Assembly: GCA_019058275.1 (NCBI GenBank)
Contig: JAHLVW010000101.1
Location: 1 to 64,000, forward strand
Direction: 5' to 3'
DNA: 64,000 nt
Source: Candidatus Heimdallarchaeota archaeon
GTDB lineage: Archaea > Asgardarchaeota > Heimdallarchaeia > JABLTI01
Each line of letters opens with the position of its first letter. Positions within the stretch are counted from its first letter, which is position 1. The notes beneath the pieces were generated by a model that was given only the letters and a program-made list of their open reading frames with translations, made no database searches and was not told the origin of the DNA. Made by a program: the position numbers and the translations under genes. Shown here piece after piece: positions 41,912 through 51,209 of the stretch.

Positions 41912-44794
41912 TCACTCCTGCTTCACAGGTCTAAATTTGTAAATTGATGGTATTAATGCTAGCAGTAGACCAGCTACTGACAACAGCAAACCGCATAAAA
42001 GAACAACGAATATTAACCAAGCTGGAATTCCATGTTTATAAGGATAATATATCTCTTGTACACCAAAAATACTGATTGCTACATAGCTAAGCAAGGGTAA
42101 TGAAGCTAAAACTGATACTATCATAGGAATAAGATTGATCAGTAAATGTTCAAACGTAAAAGCAGCCAGAATTTGTCCTCTTACAGATCCAACTCGATAG
42201 AGTGATTCTATAATCCGACCTCTTTCTTCAAAAATGCTGATACCAGTAAAATATCCAACAAATAATAATGTAAATGCTGCAAGAATTGCAAACATAAGTA
42301 AATTGTTTCTTGGGAATGGGTCAATATTCATGTAAATGGTTTCTGATAATTCTTCTTTTGTAATCGCAATAATATTATGTTCTAGAAGTTTCTCTTGAAT
42401 ACTAGGGATAATTGTTTCATTAACTGGTTTCAGTAATTTTATATGATCAGAGTATACATCGCTTGAGAACTCAATTGCTCTTTCTATATCTCGAATTGTA
42501 TTATCATTACCAATAATAGCAAAAGCATCAATGTAATATTGGAAAAGATCCTTTTTAGGGAGAGGACAAAGTGGGAAATAATTAAAGGAGTTAACATAAC
42601 TCAATGTATCATCTTGACGCGTGAAACTAATCATAGATTGATTATCACCTGGCTTCAATCTATTTCTTGAAACATATTTTCTGTCGAATAATACGTTCGA
42701 ATCATTTTCCAATGCAAGTATATCATCAATCGTACATTTAGATCCATCAAGTATTTCTGGATCAATTATAGAAGCAAATGCTGTTGGGCTTTCCAATGCT
42801 AGCATATATGTTCTAAATGCTTTTGGAAAACGCAATTCGACATTTGAATCTTTTAGTAAATACAAAGTTACTTCTGTATAGTTAGCAATTTCAGTAATGT
42901 TATTTAGAATAATATCTTTTTCTCCTTCTGTATCTGCCCAATCTAAAACTACTAATGTTGAACCTCCCATATTGAAATTAATTTCACTATCAAGATGAAC
43001 TGGTATTGATGTTTCCATTGCCATTCCAGGAAGTATAACTAAACCAAATGTAAGCGTACCTAAAATTGCTATTTGATATATGTTTTTATTAACAACCATC
43101 TGTTTTATTGCTAATGTAAATAAGTTCAGTCTATTTGGCCACAATTTATTGCTTACAAAGAGCCAAAACATAGTTGTTATCCTAGCAATTAACAGAAATG
43201 CAAACGTAATCAGCAATGCTGCACTACAAGATACCATAAAATAGAATATAGTTAAGTAAGAAAGATTGGAAGCTAATATTCCTTCTTCTCCTGTATATTT
43301 GTAAACAAGGAAAAAGGTGATTGAAACAATTGAGAAGACTAGAGCAATAACAAATAGTCTAAATTCATTTGTTGAAAATATTGTTCTAATTTTACTCCTC
43401 TGCTTTTTAAATTCTTCAGAGGTAGTTCTGGTAGTTTTCTTAGCAATAGAATTCTGGATATAAAAGCTAAGAAGGAAGAATCCTAATGTAATTGTTATTA
43501 TAGTGATATAGAGTAAAGGTTCTTTTATAAAATCGATGTAGTAGTTTGATGGCTGACTTTCAAGATTTTTTGTAAATAGATAGCTAAAGAGAAAACCAAG
43601 CAAGGTTCCTATTACAAAACTCAGAAATGTGAAAATGAAATTCTCTAGTAAAACCATTACTCTAATATTATTATAACTTAAACCGTATAATTTCATTCTT
43701 CTAAAAGTTGACCCTAATTCTTTGGATCCTATATTGAGTGTAATAATGCTAAGTAATCCTATAATGAAAAGCAAAGGTGCATTCAATGATAGAATTTTAA
43801 CCGTTTCTACAATCCATAACTGATTGAATTGCAAATAAACTTCTTTAAGATCTGGACAAACTATAACATATTGTTCAATAAAATCAGAATAAGGTAGATC
43901 CTCATAAGTAGGTATAGCAAGAATGTAGTCACTCATTTTGTTTAATCTAATTCCTGAATTGTCATAGACAAAATCAGCGAGATAAGTAACTATTCCATTA
44001 TAAAAATTGTAATCATTTAATATTTCATTAAGCATGGAACTATTTGTAAAAAAGAAATAATTACGATAATTTCCATAGAACCATCCCTTCCCAGTTTCAA
44101 AATTCCAATCAAAAATATCAGCTGATAAGCTTTCATTTTGGAATCCTTCATGAATATTATCAACAGTACCAACAATAGTAAAATTCATGTATTCACGTTC
44201 TGGATCACGTACTTCAAAACTATAAAGTGTAACAGTATCATTTACATAAAGATCACTACTATTATTTGGGGAATAAATTAGTAATTCGGAAGCATTCTGA
44301 GGTAACTTTCCTTCAACTAAACATTTTGATAAAGCTTCATATCCTTTAGTATCAAAAGTCATTATTTCATGATTCAGCCAAGGATCTGGTGGTGGAGGAT
44401 TATAAGTATAAAGTTGTGCACTTACTGCAACAGTTGTGTTCACAATCTGGATTTCAGGAACTACATTATTAACATAAGAAGCAAAATCCTCTGTTAAACT
44501 ACCAAAGAAATTATCTGAAAATGCAAAATAACCATAATCATAACGATTGGAACTAACACTAATATGACCATCATTAAGCCAATTGATTTCCTGATTTTGA
44601 AATGTGTTGAATCGATAGGTAAATACAATCATTACAAGTCCAGTAATAGCAAGAAAAATCATTATTCCACAAAATATAGAAAGAGCAATCCTCTTTCGAC
44701 CTATTTTTAAGTATATACCAAAGAGTTGTCGCATTGAAGGTTTTATTTTATCCTCTTTAGCGACTCCAGTCATCACCGCGTCTTCTCTTTCCAT
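41912..44794 (-). CDS. FtsX-type ABC transporter permease
   Basis: 960 residues. A first helix near 32-55, a large extracellular domain (about 56-335), then helices near 335-360, 380-415 and 425-450. A second set follows: helices near 480-500, 515-545, a second extracellular region (about 605-780), and FtsX core helices near 790-815, 845-870 and 905-935. The final block (FEERGRIIESLYRVGSVRGQILAAF) is the FtsX/MacB cytoplasmic loop. The two-module layout fits one permease chain serving as both halves, matching the twin-ATPase gene downstream. Likely a lipoprotein- or mechanotransmission-type exporter; substrate unknown. Confidence 0.88.
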   Translation of the reverse strand: MEREDAVMTGVAKEDKIKPSMRQLFGIYLKIGRKRIALSIFCGIMIFLAITGLVMIVFTYRFNTFQNQEINWLNDGHISVSSNRYDYGYFAFSDNFFGSLTEDFASYVNNVVPEIQIVNTTVAVSAQLYTYNPPPPDPWLNHEIMTFDTKGYEALSKCLVEGKLPQNASELLIYSPNNSSDLYVNDTVTLYSFEVRDPEREYMNFTIVGTVDNIHEGFQNESLSADIFDWNFETGKGWFYGNYRNYFFFTNSSMLNEILNDYNFYNGIVTYLADFVYDNSGIRLNKMSDYILAIPTYEDLPYSDFIEQYVIVCPDLKEVYLQFNQLWIVETVKILSLNAPLLFIIGLLSIITLNIGSKELGSTFRRMKLYGLSYNNIRVMVLLENFIFTFLSFVIGTLLGFLFSYLFTKNLESQPSNYYIDFIKEPLLYITIITITLGFFLLSFYIQNSIAKKTTRTTSEEFKKQRSKIRTIFSTNEFRLFVIALVFSIVSITFFLVYKYTGEEGILASNLSYLTIFYFMVSCSAALLITFAFLLIARITTMFWLFVSNKLWPNRLNLFTLAIKQMVVNKNIYQIAILGTLTFGLVILPGMAMETSIPVHLDSEINFNMGGSTLVVLDWADTEGEKDIILNNITEIANYTEVTLYLLKDSNVELRFPKAFRTYMLALESPTAFASIIDPEILDGSKCTIDDILALENDSNVLFDRKYVSRNRLKPGDNQSMISFTRQDDTLSYVNSFNYFPLCPLPKKDLFQYYIDAFAIIGNDNTIRDIERAIEFSSDVYSDHIKLLKPVNETIIPSIQEKLLEHNIIAITKEELSETIYMNIDPFPRNNLLMFAILAAFTLLFVGYFTGISIFEERGRIIESLYRVGSVRGQILAAFTFEHLLINLIPMIVSVLASLPLLSYVAISIFGVQEIYYPYKHGIPAWLIFVVLLCGLLLSVAGLLLALIPSIYKFRPVKQE

Positions 44795-45007
44795 TACAAC
44801 AAACCAAGATTAACTACGAATATCTACTTATAAGATTTCACTAAATCTAATTTGCGTAGATTTTTTAACATAAATCACATTTTGTTTAGCAAACTTAGTG
44901 CAGAGATAATAGAATGTTAAATCGAAATTAGAGGACAAAATAATTGATAGTAAAAAGAAAAAGGAGAAGATTTGTAAGATAATCTATCCTAAATCAACAT
45001 TTGGTTT

Positions 45008-45940
45008 TCAATCTTCTTCTTCATCAGATTTTTCTTGCTTCCAGAAACGTAATTGCCTTTTGTATTTAATCCAGCTTTCGTTAAATTCACCAACCCAAAC
45101 AACTCCAATAGTGCCGGGACCTAGATGTGTACCGATAACTGGGCCAATATCCCAGAGTAGAACCTCTTTTGGAGCATTTGGTCTGCTTTTCAAGTAATCA
45201 GCAATTTCCTTAGCCCTATCGGGATTTGCGCAATGTCCTATAATAACCAATTCTGACATACGGTTTCTTGCGATTTTACGTGTAACAGTTTTCATAAGTT
45301 TTAGAAGACCTTTCTCACCACGAACTCTACCAGGGGAAACTATTCTACCATCTAAAACACTAACAAGCGGTTTAAAATCTAGAACTGAACCTATTAAATA
45401 GGAAACTCCACTTAAGCGGCCTCCTTTATGCAAGTATTTTAGGGTTGGACAACCACCAAAAACCTGAGTATGTGGTATGGTCTTATTAACAAAATCCAGG
45501 ATTTCTTCTTTAGAAGCACCATTTTCTATCATTCGTGCTGCAGGTAAAATAATCAAACTTATTGTGACAGAAAGAGTATTTGTATCAATAACAGTTACTC
45601 GTTCATCATAAAACTGTTGTTTAACCATTGTGGCAGTTGAAAATGTCGCACTTAATTTATTACCAATACTAAAAACAAGAACTTCTTCATATTCTTCTAA
45701 TGCTGCATCAATAGCTACATTGAAATCTTTGGGAGATGGTGCAGCAGTTGAAGGCATTTCTCCATCTATAAGACGTTGATAAAATTCTTTATTTGTGATG
45801 TCAACGCCTTGTTTTTTAATTTCATCACCAAAAATTAGCTTTAAGGGAACTGTTCTGATATTATATTTCTTTAAGAATTCAGGATCCATATCGCATGTTG
45901 AATCAGCAACAATTCCTATTTTTTTCTTTGTCTTACTCAA
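45008..45940 (-). CDS. DegV family (fatty-acid-binding) protein, copy 3
   Basis: Typical blocks: KIGIVADSTCDMDPEFLKKY, DITNKEFYQRL, STAAPSPKDFNVAI, FSIGNKLSATFS, VTVIDTNTLSVTIS, and GPVIGTHLGPGTIGVVWVG. TTG start at 45938-45940. 310 residues, ending in an acidic tail EKSDEEED. Compared with copy 2 it has a longer C-terminus and a different lid, suggesting another lipid preference. Third copy in 20 kb. Confidence 0.92.
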   Translation of the reverse strand: MSKTKKKIGIVADSTCDMDPEFLKKYNIRTVPLKLIFGDEIKKQGVDITNKEFYQRLIDGEMPSTAAPSPKDFNVAIDAALEEYEEVLVFSIGNKLSATFSTATMVKQQFYDERVTVIDTNTLSVTISLIILPAARMIENGASKEEILDFVNKTIPHTQVFGGCPTLKYLHKGGRLSGVSYLIGSVLDFKPLVSVLDGRIVSPGRVRGEKGLLKLMKTVTRKIARNRMSELVIIGHCANPDRAKEIADYLKSRPNAPKEVLLWDIGPVIGTHLGPGTIGVVWVGEFNESWIKYKRQLRFWKQEKSDEEED

Positions 45941-46144
45941 AATATCAAACTCCTTTATGTACTAAATTTGAGGTATTAAACCAGTTATAGTTGTAATGAG
46001 TGTTTAACTCAATGGAGATTAAACGAATAGTAAGAAATGTTTGCTCTGAAATTTTGCTCATTAATATAATTTATCCTTATATTCAATACCTGAATTCATT
46101 TTTTTTTTTGTAAAACTCGTTTAGTTTAGATTGTTTAGGCAAAT

Positions 46145-46157
46145 GCTTTAAATATGG
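46145..46157 (+). promoter_or_regulatory. TATA-like box of the subtilisin gene
   Basis: GCTTTAAATATGG, about 62 bp before the ATG, with a T-rich tract (46100-46110) upstream. Reasonable archaeal TATA box; not tested. Confidence 0.35.
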
Positions 46158-46218
46158 TAAGCGAAGTAGTTTCCTTCAATCAACTTTTCGACAATATATT
46201 AAACGAGGTTGGGTGTAT

Positions 46219-47493
46219 ATGAAGAAAATATATACTATACTTTTAATGATCTGCATAATCACTCCTGGCTTTATTATGTTTACAAATATTACCAGTAATC
46301 AACCTACATTCTTCAATTCGCTAGAACTCTACGACATCAGTGTTGAACCTATGTTAGCAGCTGAATTACAAGATACTACTGCAGAAGATTACGGAGCATG
46401 GCCTAGTGCTTCTCCTTGGTGGTATGACTTAGTAGATAAGGAAAATGTCGCCAATGATGGAGAAGGCGTTTACGTTGCTGTTTTAGACACAGGTCTAATG
46501 GATCTTTGGCCATTTTTCTTCCCAGAAGGCGATATCGCTTGGGAACTTGGCAAAGGATTCTCACATGATATCTGGTGGGACGATGCTTATGGAGTCGTGA
46601 TGTCTGAATTAAAGGATGATCGCGGATTCATAACAGATCTCGCTTCTGGTCATGGAACACATGTAACAAGCACAATAATCGGTTATAACTACAACGACTA
46701 CTTCTACGTTGATGGTATCGCTCCTAAAGCAACTATTATACCAGTTCTAGTTCTAGATGCTTGGAGCGTGGATTCACCATATGGTTTATTAAATTACTCA
46801 GGTGGAACTGATGTAATGATATCAGCAGGTATTTACTATATCGCTGATTTAGCAGATGAACTAGATGGTCCAGTGATTATCAACATGAGTCTTGGTGGTC
46901 CAAGTCCAACAGTAATGATTGAGGAAGCAATAGATTATGCTATTGCAAAAGGTGTCATTGTTGTTGTAGCTGCTGGAAATGGAGGAGAAGCAGGTATGGA
47001 TTATCCAGGAGCCTACGATCAAGTGATTTCCGCTGCTGCGTGTGGCTGGACTGAGGCATTATACCACTCATTATGGACTGGCGAAGGCTGGTTGGTTGAT
47101 GTCCCAGAAGAACTAAATGTTCCAGACGTTTTTGGCAATGAATACCAAGTATACTTAGAAGATTTCAGTAGTAGACCAAATGCAACATTAGGACAAAAAC
47201 ACCATGACTTAGATGTAATGACACCTGGTGCTTGGATAGTTGGTCCTTACAAACCAAAATTCACCTATGACGTTGGATATTGGTATGTATCAGGAACAAG
47301 TATGGCTGCACCTCACGTATCTGCTATTGCTGCACTTATTCTACAAGACTATCCAGAGTTTGATCAAAAGGATATTGAACATATTCTTAAAATCGCTGCT
47401 GGTGGAGTAGGACAAAATATGCTTAGAGGATTCCTACAATGCGATGAAGCTATGTTTTATGCTGCACATTACAAAGTTGGTCATTCAAAATAA
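46219..47493 (+). CDS. Secreted subtilisin-like serine protease
   Basis: Peptidase family S8. Catalytic triad: Asp92 (VAVLDTG), His147 (SGHGTHV) and Ser363 (SGTSMAAPH), numbered from a GTG at 46213; ATG 46219 behind GGTTGGGTG is the likely start. Oxyanion Asn256 in AAGNGG and INMSLGG are present. Signal peptide covers about residues 3-28; residues 30-60 may be a short propeptide. No C-terminal anchor, so probably released. A large insert (about 280-325) lies before the catalytic Ser. Monocistronic, with a strong terminator after it. Confidence 0.95.
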   Translation: MKKIYTILLMICIITPGFIMFTNITSNQPTFFNSLELYDISVEPMLAAELQDTTAEDYGAWPSASPWWYDLVDKENVANDGEGVYVAVLDTGLMDLWPFFFPEGDIAWELGKGFSHDIWWDDAYGVVMSELKDDRGFITDLASGHGTHVTSTIIGYNYNDYFYVDGIAPKATIIPVLVLDAWSVDSPYGLLNYSGGTDVMISAGIYYIADLADELDGPVIINMSLGGPSPTVMIEEAIDYAIAKGVIVVVAAGNGGEAGMDYPGAYDQVISAAACGWTEALYHSLWTGEGWLVDVPEELNVPDVFGNEYQVYLEDFSSRPNATLGQKHHDLDVMTPGAWIVGPYKPKFTYDVGYWYVSGTSMAAPHVSAIAALILQDYPEFDQKDIEHILKIAAGGVGQNMLRGFLQCDEAMFYAAHYKVGHSK

Positions 47494-47511
47494 GTATCAA
47501 AAACTTTGAGA

Positions 47512-47567
47512 TTCTTCATGACTAATCTCAATATCTGATTAGTGATGAAGAACATTTATCTTTTTTT
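47512..47567 (+). terminator. Strong hairpin terminator of the subtilisin gene
   Basis: 16-bp inverted repeat TTCTTCATGACTAATC / GATTAGTGATGAAGAA with one mismatch and a 9-nt loop, followed by ATCTTTTTTT. It begins 18 bp after the protease stop and lies between convergent genes, so it may serve both. Confidence 0.75.
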
Positions 47568-47573
47568 AATCAG

Positions 47574-48413
47574 CTAAAAGTTTTCTATATCAAGTGTGTT
47601 TAGCATAGTATTTAATTTAGTCAATTCATTCTTTGCTGCTGTTATATTATTCAGACTATTTTGCAGTTGACCTGTTCCAGTTTTTATTTTTTCCAATACT
47701 TCCTCCATACCTAGGCATACTTTCATTTGTATATTTCCAAAACTGCTTGCTGCACTATTTAATTTCGTAAAGCGATACTGCATTTTGATCATGAAAATCG
47801 TACTTAGTAAACCACTAGTATTTGTTGGAATAACATTCATCTTGGCTAGGTTTTGAAATGTTTGATCTGTTAAGACACCATAAACGAAATCAGGGATATA
47901 CATTAATACAAAATCAGTTGTTTCAACGGATTGTATGTACTTGATAATTTCCTTTGCCCTTCTGATGGAATTTTTATTTAGCTTATCTATTGCTAATTTA
48001 TCCATTTGAACTTCTTCGATATTTTCGAACTCATTAGGAAGGATAAATTTACTATCAATTGGAATAAACAAATCACTGTTAGGGAGTTGTATCACAAAAT
48101 CAATTCTACCTGAGATATCTATTGGTTGGTATTGCGATTTAACAAATTTATTTGGTAAATTTGAGAGCAACATTGCAACAACATTTTCTCCAAATACTCC
48201 TTTAGTAGTTGGTTTCATTCGTAATATATCAAAGAATTTTTGCATTTCTCTTGTTGTTTGATCAACAGCATAATGCATTTGTTCTGTCAATGTACTTGTT
48301 TCTTTCCTCTTTCTACTATGTAAAATCCATTGAGATACAATTCCAACTAATGCTAATCCACAAGCAACTGATATTAATATGTAAAGCAGTACTTCTGCCA
48401 ATCTATTGTTCAC
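47574..48413 (-). CDS. RmuC-family protein
   Basis: 279 residues: N-terminal transmembrane helix (about 8-28), a short coiled coil, then the RmuC core with KGVFGENVVAMLL, GRIDFVIQLPNSDLFIPIDSKF (about 104-125) and FVLMYIPDFVYGVL. The D-x-(V/I)...DSK motif is that of a restriction-endonuclease-like fold. In E. coli RmuC limits recombination at inverted repeats; archaeal roles are unknown. Start GTG at 48413. Confidence 0.85.
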   Translation of the reverse strand: MNNRLAEVLLYILISVACGLALVGIVSQWILHSRKRKETSTLTEQMHYAVDQTTREMQKFFDILRMKPTTKGVFGENVVAMLLSNLPNKFVKSQYQPIDISGRIDFVIQLPNSDLFIPIDSKFILPNEFENIEEVQMDKLAIDKLNKNSIRRAKEIIKYIQSVETTDFVLMYIPDFVYGVLTDQTFQNLAKMNVIPTNTSGLLSTIFMIKMQYRFTKLNSAASSFGNIQMKVCLGMEEVLEKIKTGTGQLQNSLNNITAAKNELTKLNTMLNTLDIENF

Positions 48414-48636
48414 CTCGAGATTAACCCAATATTTCCTAGATTATCATTCAAGAAATGATAGCTGATACTACTTCTTTCCTTTTAAGGAGTCGTAACATCA
48501 AATGCAGAATACATTCAATGCTATAATCACAGTATATGCCTAAGTGAACTATAAAAAATCAACAAATAATTTCTTCATTTTTTTAAATATCAGAATAATG
48601 AAGAAAGAATAAAAAGAAATGAAAAAGAGCAATGAT

Positions 48637-49272
48637 TTATTTTGAATATAATTTTTCCAACTCTTCTTTCATATTATATTTCAACAATATACCATACCAT
48701 GATGCATAATCCAATGCAAATAGAATATTCTTGCCTTCTAATTCTTCGAGTTTCTTACTAGTTTCCTTATCTGCTTTCTCGAACAGTTCAAAAATATACT
48801 CATCTCTCTCATTATCTATTTTGTCAAAGAATTTCCTGAATGCTTTGATATCACCTTTTTTATTGCCGCGAAGTTGTTTTAATATATAAAACATAGCATC
48901 GAAGATTGGTGACGTTAATTCGCCCTCTTCTTCTTTGCATAGAGCAATCTTCAGGATAAATGCATTTGCAAATCGCATGTAAAGAGTTTCACTGGATAAA
49001 TCAGATTCATCATGTGCAGTAATTCTTTTTCCAGCTTTTGCTACCAATTTGCCTTGAATCAATTTGTGCAAGTATCTATAGATGCTCTTGTCGGATTTTT
49101 CTTCACCTGTTTTCTTAAAAGCAGTCATAAGATCAGAAATTGTCATGGGACCTTGTCGAAGGAATTTCATTACTAAATTAAGATTTTCATCTTCAAACAA
49201 TTTAGCTCTTTTATCATCTTTAATGAAAACTAATTTCTGAGGTTTATAGGTTATAACATCTTGGGAAGCCAT
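48637..49272 (-). CDS. ArsR-like winged-helix regulator, tandem copy 1
   Basis: 211 residues. Winged helix at about 30-82: NLVMKFLRQGPMTISDLMTAF, then recognition-type helix EKSDKSIYRYLHKLIQGKLVAKAGKRI. The C-terminal 130 residues are helical (FANAFILKIALCKEEEGEL and later helices) and may dimerise or bind a ligand. The N-terminus (ASQDVITYKPQKLVFIKDDKRAKLFED) is nearly the same as in copy 2, so these are recent duplicates. Six bases separate the two; they share one transcript. Confidence 0.75.
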   Translation of the reverse strand: MASQDVITYKPQKLVFIKDDKRAKLFEDENLNLVMKFLRQGPMTISDLMTAFKKTGEEKSDKSIYRYLHKLIQGKLVAKAGKRITAHDESDLSSETLYMRFANAFILKIALCKEEEGELTSPIFDAMFYILKQLRGNKKGDIKAFRKFFDKIDNERDEYIFELFEKADKETSKKLEELEGKNILFALDYASWYGILLKYNMKEELEKLYSK

Positions 49273-49278
49273 TTTTCA

Positions 49279-49920
49279 TCAACTCTTCATGCAATACTTT
49301 AGTTCCTTTTTTATATCGGTTTTAGTTGAGATTGCTACCCAACTTAGATAACACAACAAGTTCTCCAAGCTTTTCCAACCTAAATCATTAATTGCTTGGA
49401 TCGCATCTTCATCAGCATTCTTTATCAATTGAACTAATAGCTCATCTCTTTCTCTATCCAATTGAAATTGGAATTTTTGATAGCAGTCTGAATCCAAACT
49501 TTTTCCATCGAAAAATGGTTTTAAAAGTAATCTTGTGACATTGAAAACAGGACAGAATCCCTTTTCAAAAATTCCTTCATTGTGTTTCAAAGATTCTGGA
49601 AAAATGAAAATTTTAGCACTTCGCATATAGAGAGTCTCACTTTTCAGATCTTGCTCTGTAACTGAGACAATTCTTTTTCCAGCTTTTGCAACTAATTTAA
49701 CCTGAATTAATTTATGCAAATAACGATAAATCGTTTTATCAGATTTTACTTCTCCACTTTTCTTAAAATATTCAACAAGATCAGAAATAGTCATTGGTCC
49801 TTTCTGCAGGATTTTCAGCACAGGTTTTAGATTTTCATCCTTCAATAGATCTATTGTTTTATCTTCTTTAATAACTCTCACGACTTTTTGATTATATGTT
49901 ATCACATCTTGTGATTCCAT
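49279..49920 (-). CDS. ArsR-like winged-helix regulator, tandem copy 2
   Basis: 213 residues, first gene of the pair. Starts ESQDVITYNQKVVRVIKEDK; winged helix with PMTISDLVEYFKKSGEVKSDKTIY and RYLHKLIQVKLVAKAGKRI. C-terminal half diverges from copy 1 more than the DNA-binding half, so the two probably recognise similar DNA but respond to different signals. A 15-bp palindrome 44 bp upstream (49964-49978) is a candidate operator. Confidence 0.75.
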   Translation of the reverse strand: MESQDVITYNQKVVRVIKEDKTIDLLKDENLKPVLKILQKGPMTISDLVEYFKKSGEVKSDKTIYRYLHKLIQVKLVAKAGKRIVSVTEQDLKSETLYMRSAKIFIFPESLKHNEGIFEKGFCPVFNVTRLLLKPFFDGKSLDSDCYQKFQFQLDRERDELLVQLIKNADEDAIQAINDLGWKSLENLLCYLSWVAISTKTDIKKELKYCMKS

Positions 49921-49963
49921 TCCTGACCACCTTTGATTTTTTTAACATCAGTTCTAATTTTTC

Positions 49964-49978
49964 ATTCGATTTTCGAAT
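49964..49978. promoter_or_regulatory. 15-bp palindrome upstream of the tandem regulators
   Basis: ATTCGA-TTT-TCGAAT, a perfect inverted repeat with a 3-bp centre, in the leader of the ArsR-like pair and downstream of an AT-rich promoter-like segment (50000-50045). Likely operator for one or both products. Confidence 0.45.
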
Positions 49979-50599
49979 TAATTTTTCTGATTTTCACTCA
50001 AACTTATTTTATTTCTATATAATATACTAATTCTTACAGTATATAAATCTATTTCTCAATGCTATAATACGATTTTCTCGAGTGAATGAGAATATTTAAA
50101 TATTAAAATGAGAATTGTTTCCCAGGGAACAAATAAGTTTCAGGTGGAAAATTTGAAAGAAGTCAAGAAAAAGACTCAGAAAAAAAACCAGAAGGAGAAT
50201 GAAAAAATCAAAATCCTGCTTACAATGCAATACACGGATGGTTTGATATAATAACAAAAAAGGTATTCGGGGCAGTACCATGAAACACAATAAAGATTCC
50301 AGAAAACAATTCAAAAAGGAACTTATTCCTGCCATAAAGATGATCACTGTTAGAAAAAATTGAATTAATGAAATAATCAAGGAGGAAAAAAAGTTGAAAC
50401 AGTATAATAATAAAGTTATAAAAAGAAAAATCAAACAAGATATGGAAAAGACCCGAAAACAATTCGCTTATTTCACAGGAAGGTAAAAATACTGATAATA
50501 GGGAGAGCTACCATCTCCCTAATTACATATCTTGGGTTTAGGGGTAGTATCGCAGTTTTGTATAAGAAGTTTATAATTTGAATCTTCCAAAATCATTTT
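49979..50599. other. Gene-poor, purine-rich stretch
   Basis: From about 50096 to 50490 the plus strand is strikingly A/G-rich and carries only short Lys-rich frames, for example ATG 50280 to stop 50363 (27 codons) and TTG 50394 to 50486 (30 codons), the latter preceded by AAGGAGG. A perfect 8-bp hairpin (TAGGGAGA / TCTCCCTA, 7-nt loop) follows at 50499-50521. The long minus-strand frames here are Phe/Leu-rich mirror images of the purine bias and are not believed. Could be a decayed gene, a small-protein gene or an RNA gene. Confidence 0.4.
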
Positions 50600-51016
50600 T
50601 TAATCAATGGGAATGTAAACTTCATGAACATGTACCCATTCTACACCATTCATAGTATCTTCTTTTTTCCGAAATAAAGCTGAGCTTAGTCGAGCATTTG
50701 TCTTACCTAGGACTTCTCCCCATTCTTCATAGGTGACTAAACAAAGATTAGGTTCAATCAAACAGCATTGGATGTTCTTAACCCAGAGACGATAAGGTAT
50801 AGCATCGTTTTTACGAAAACCATAGCCATCTCTAATTTGTACTAATAGATCCTCTCGAGTAGTTACCTTCCCTGTTGGCATGATAAGCATAAATTTCTCA
50901 TTCATAACATTCTCAAATCTCGCATATGTTTCGTCATCATTCTCAATTTCTGATTTGAACCATTGCTCAAAGAATTTGTGCAAACCAATTACTTCTTTCT
51001 CACATTGTTTTTCCAA
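50600..51016 (-). CDS. NTF2-like (DUF4440/SnoaL-type) protein
   Basis: 138 residues in the cone-shaped alpha+beta NTF2 pattern: an N-terminal helix pair (IGLHKFFEQWFKSEI, FENVMNEKFMLIMP), a helix TTREDLLVQIRDGYG, and strands PYRLWVKNIQCCLI, LCLVTYEEWGEVL and WVHVHEVYIPI. DUF4440-type proteins are small ligand-binding or enzymatic domains. Specific role unknown. The adjacent upstream gene is divergent. Confidence 0.7.
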   Translation of the reverse strand: MEKQCEKEVIGLHKFFEQWFKSEIENDDETYARFENVMNEKFMLIMPTGKVTTREDLLVQIRDGYGFRKNDAIPYRLWVKNIQCCLIEPNLCLVTYEEWGEVLGKTNARLSSALFRKKEDTMNGVEWVHVHEVYIPID

Positions 51017-51209
51017 AATAACACTTCCACTTCTACTATCATCTTTAGATTAAATTTATATTAATTACTAATCTACTTACTTGAACTGTAATAAGAAGAT
51101 ATTTTTAAAAAGTCAACTAGCATCAATTTATAATCATTTAGTATTTTAAATATTGAATTTGAATGTAATACTTGAAGAGGAAAAAAGATATTTCATATGG
51201 GTGATTTTT

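Noticed and set aside
31482..46167. Shared word GTAAGCGAAG near the promoters of the bZIP-like gene (31482) and the subtilisin gene (46158)
   Set aside because: It lies upstream of the TATA box in one case and downstream in the other; two copies at different places are probably chance.
50096..50462. Two overlapping Phe/Leu/Ile-rich minus-strand frames of 80-112 codons
   Set aside because: They are the pyrimidine mirror of a purine-rich plus strand; no ribosome binding site, unlikely composition and mutual overlap.
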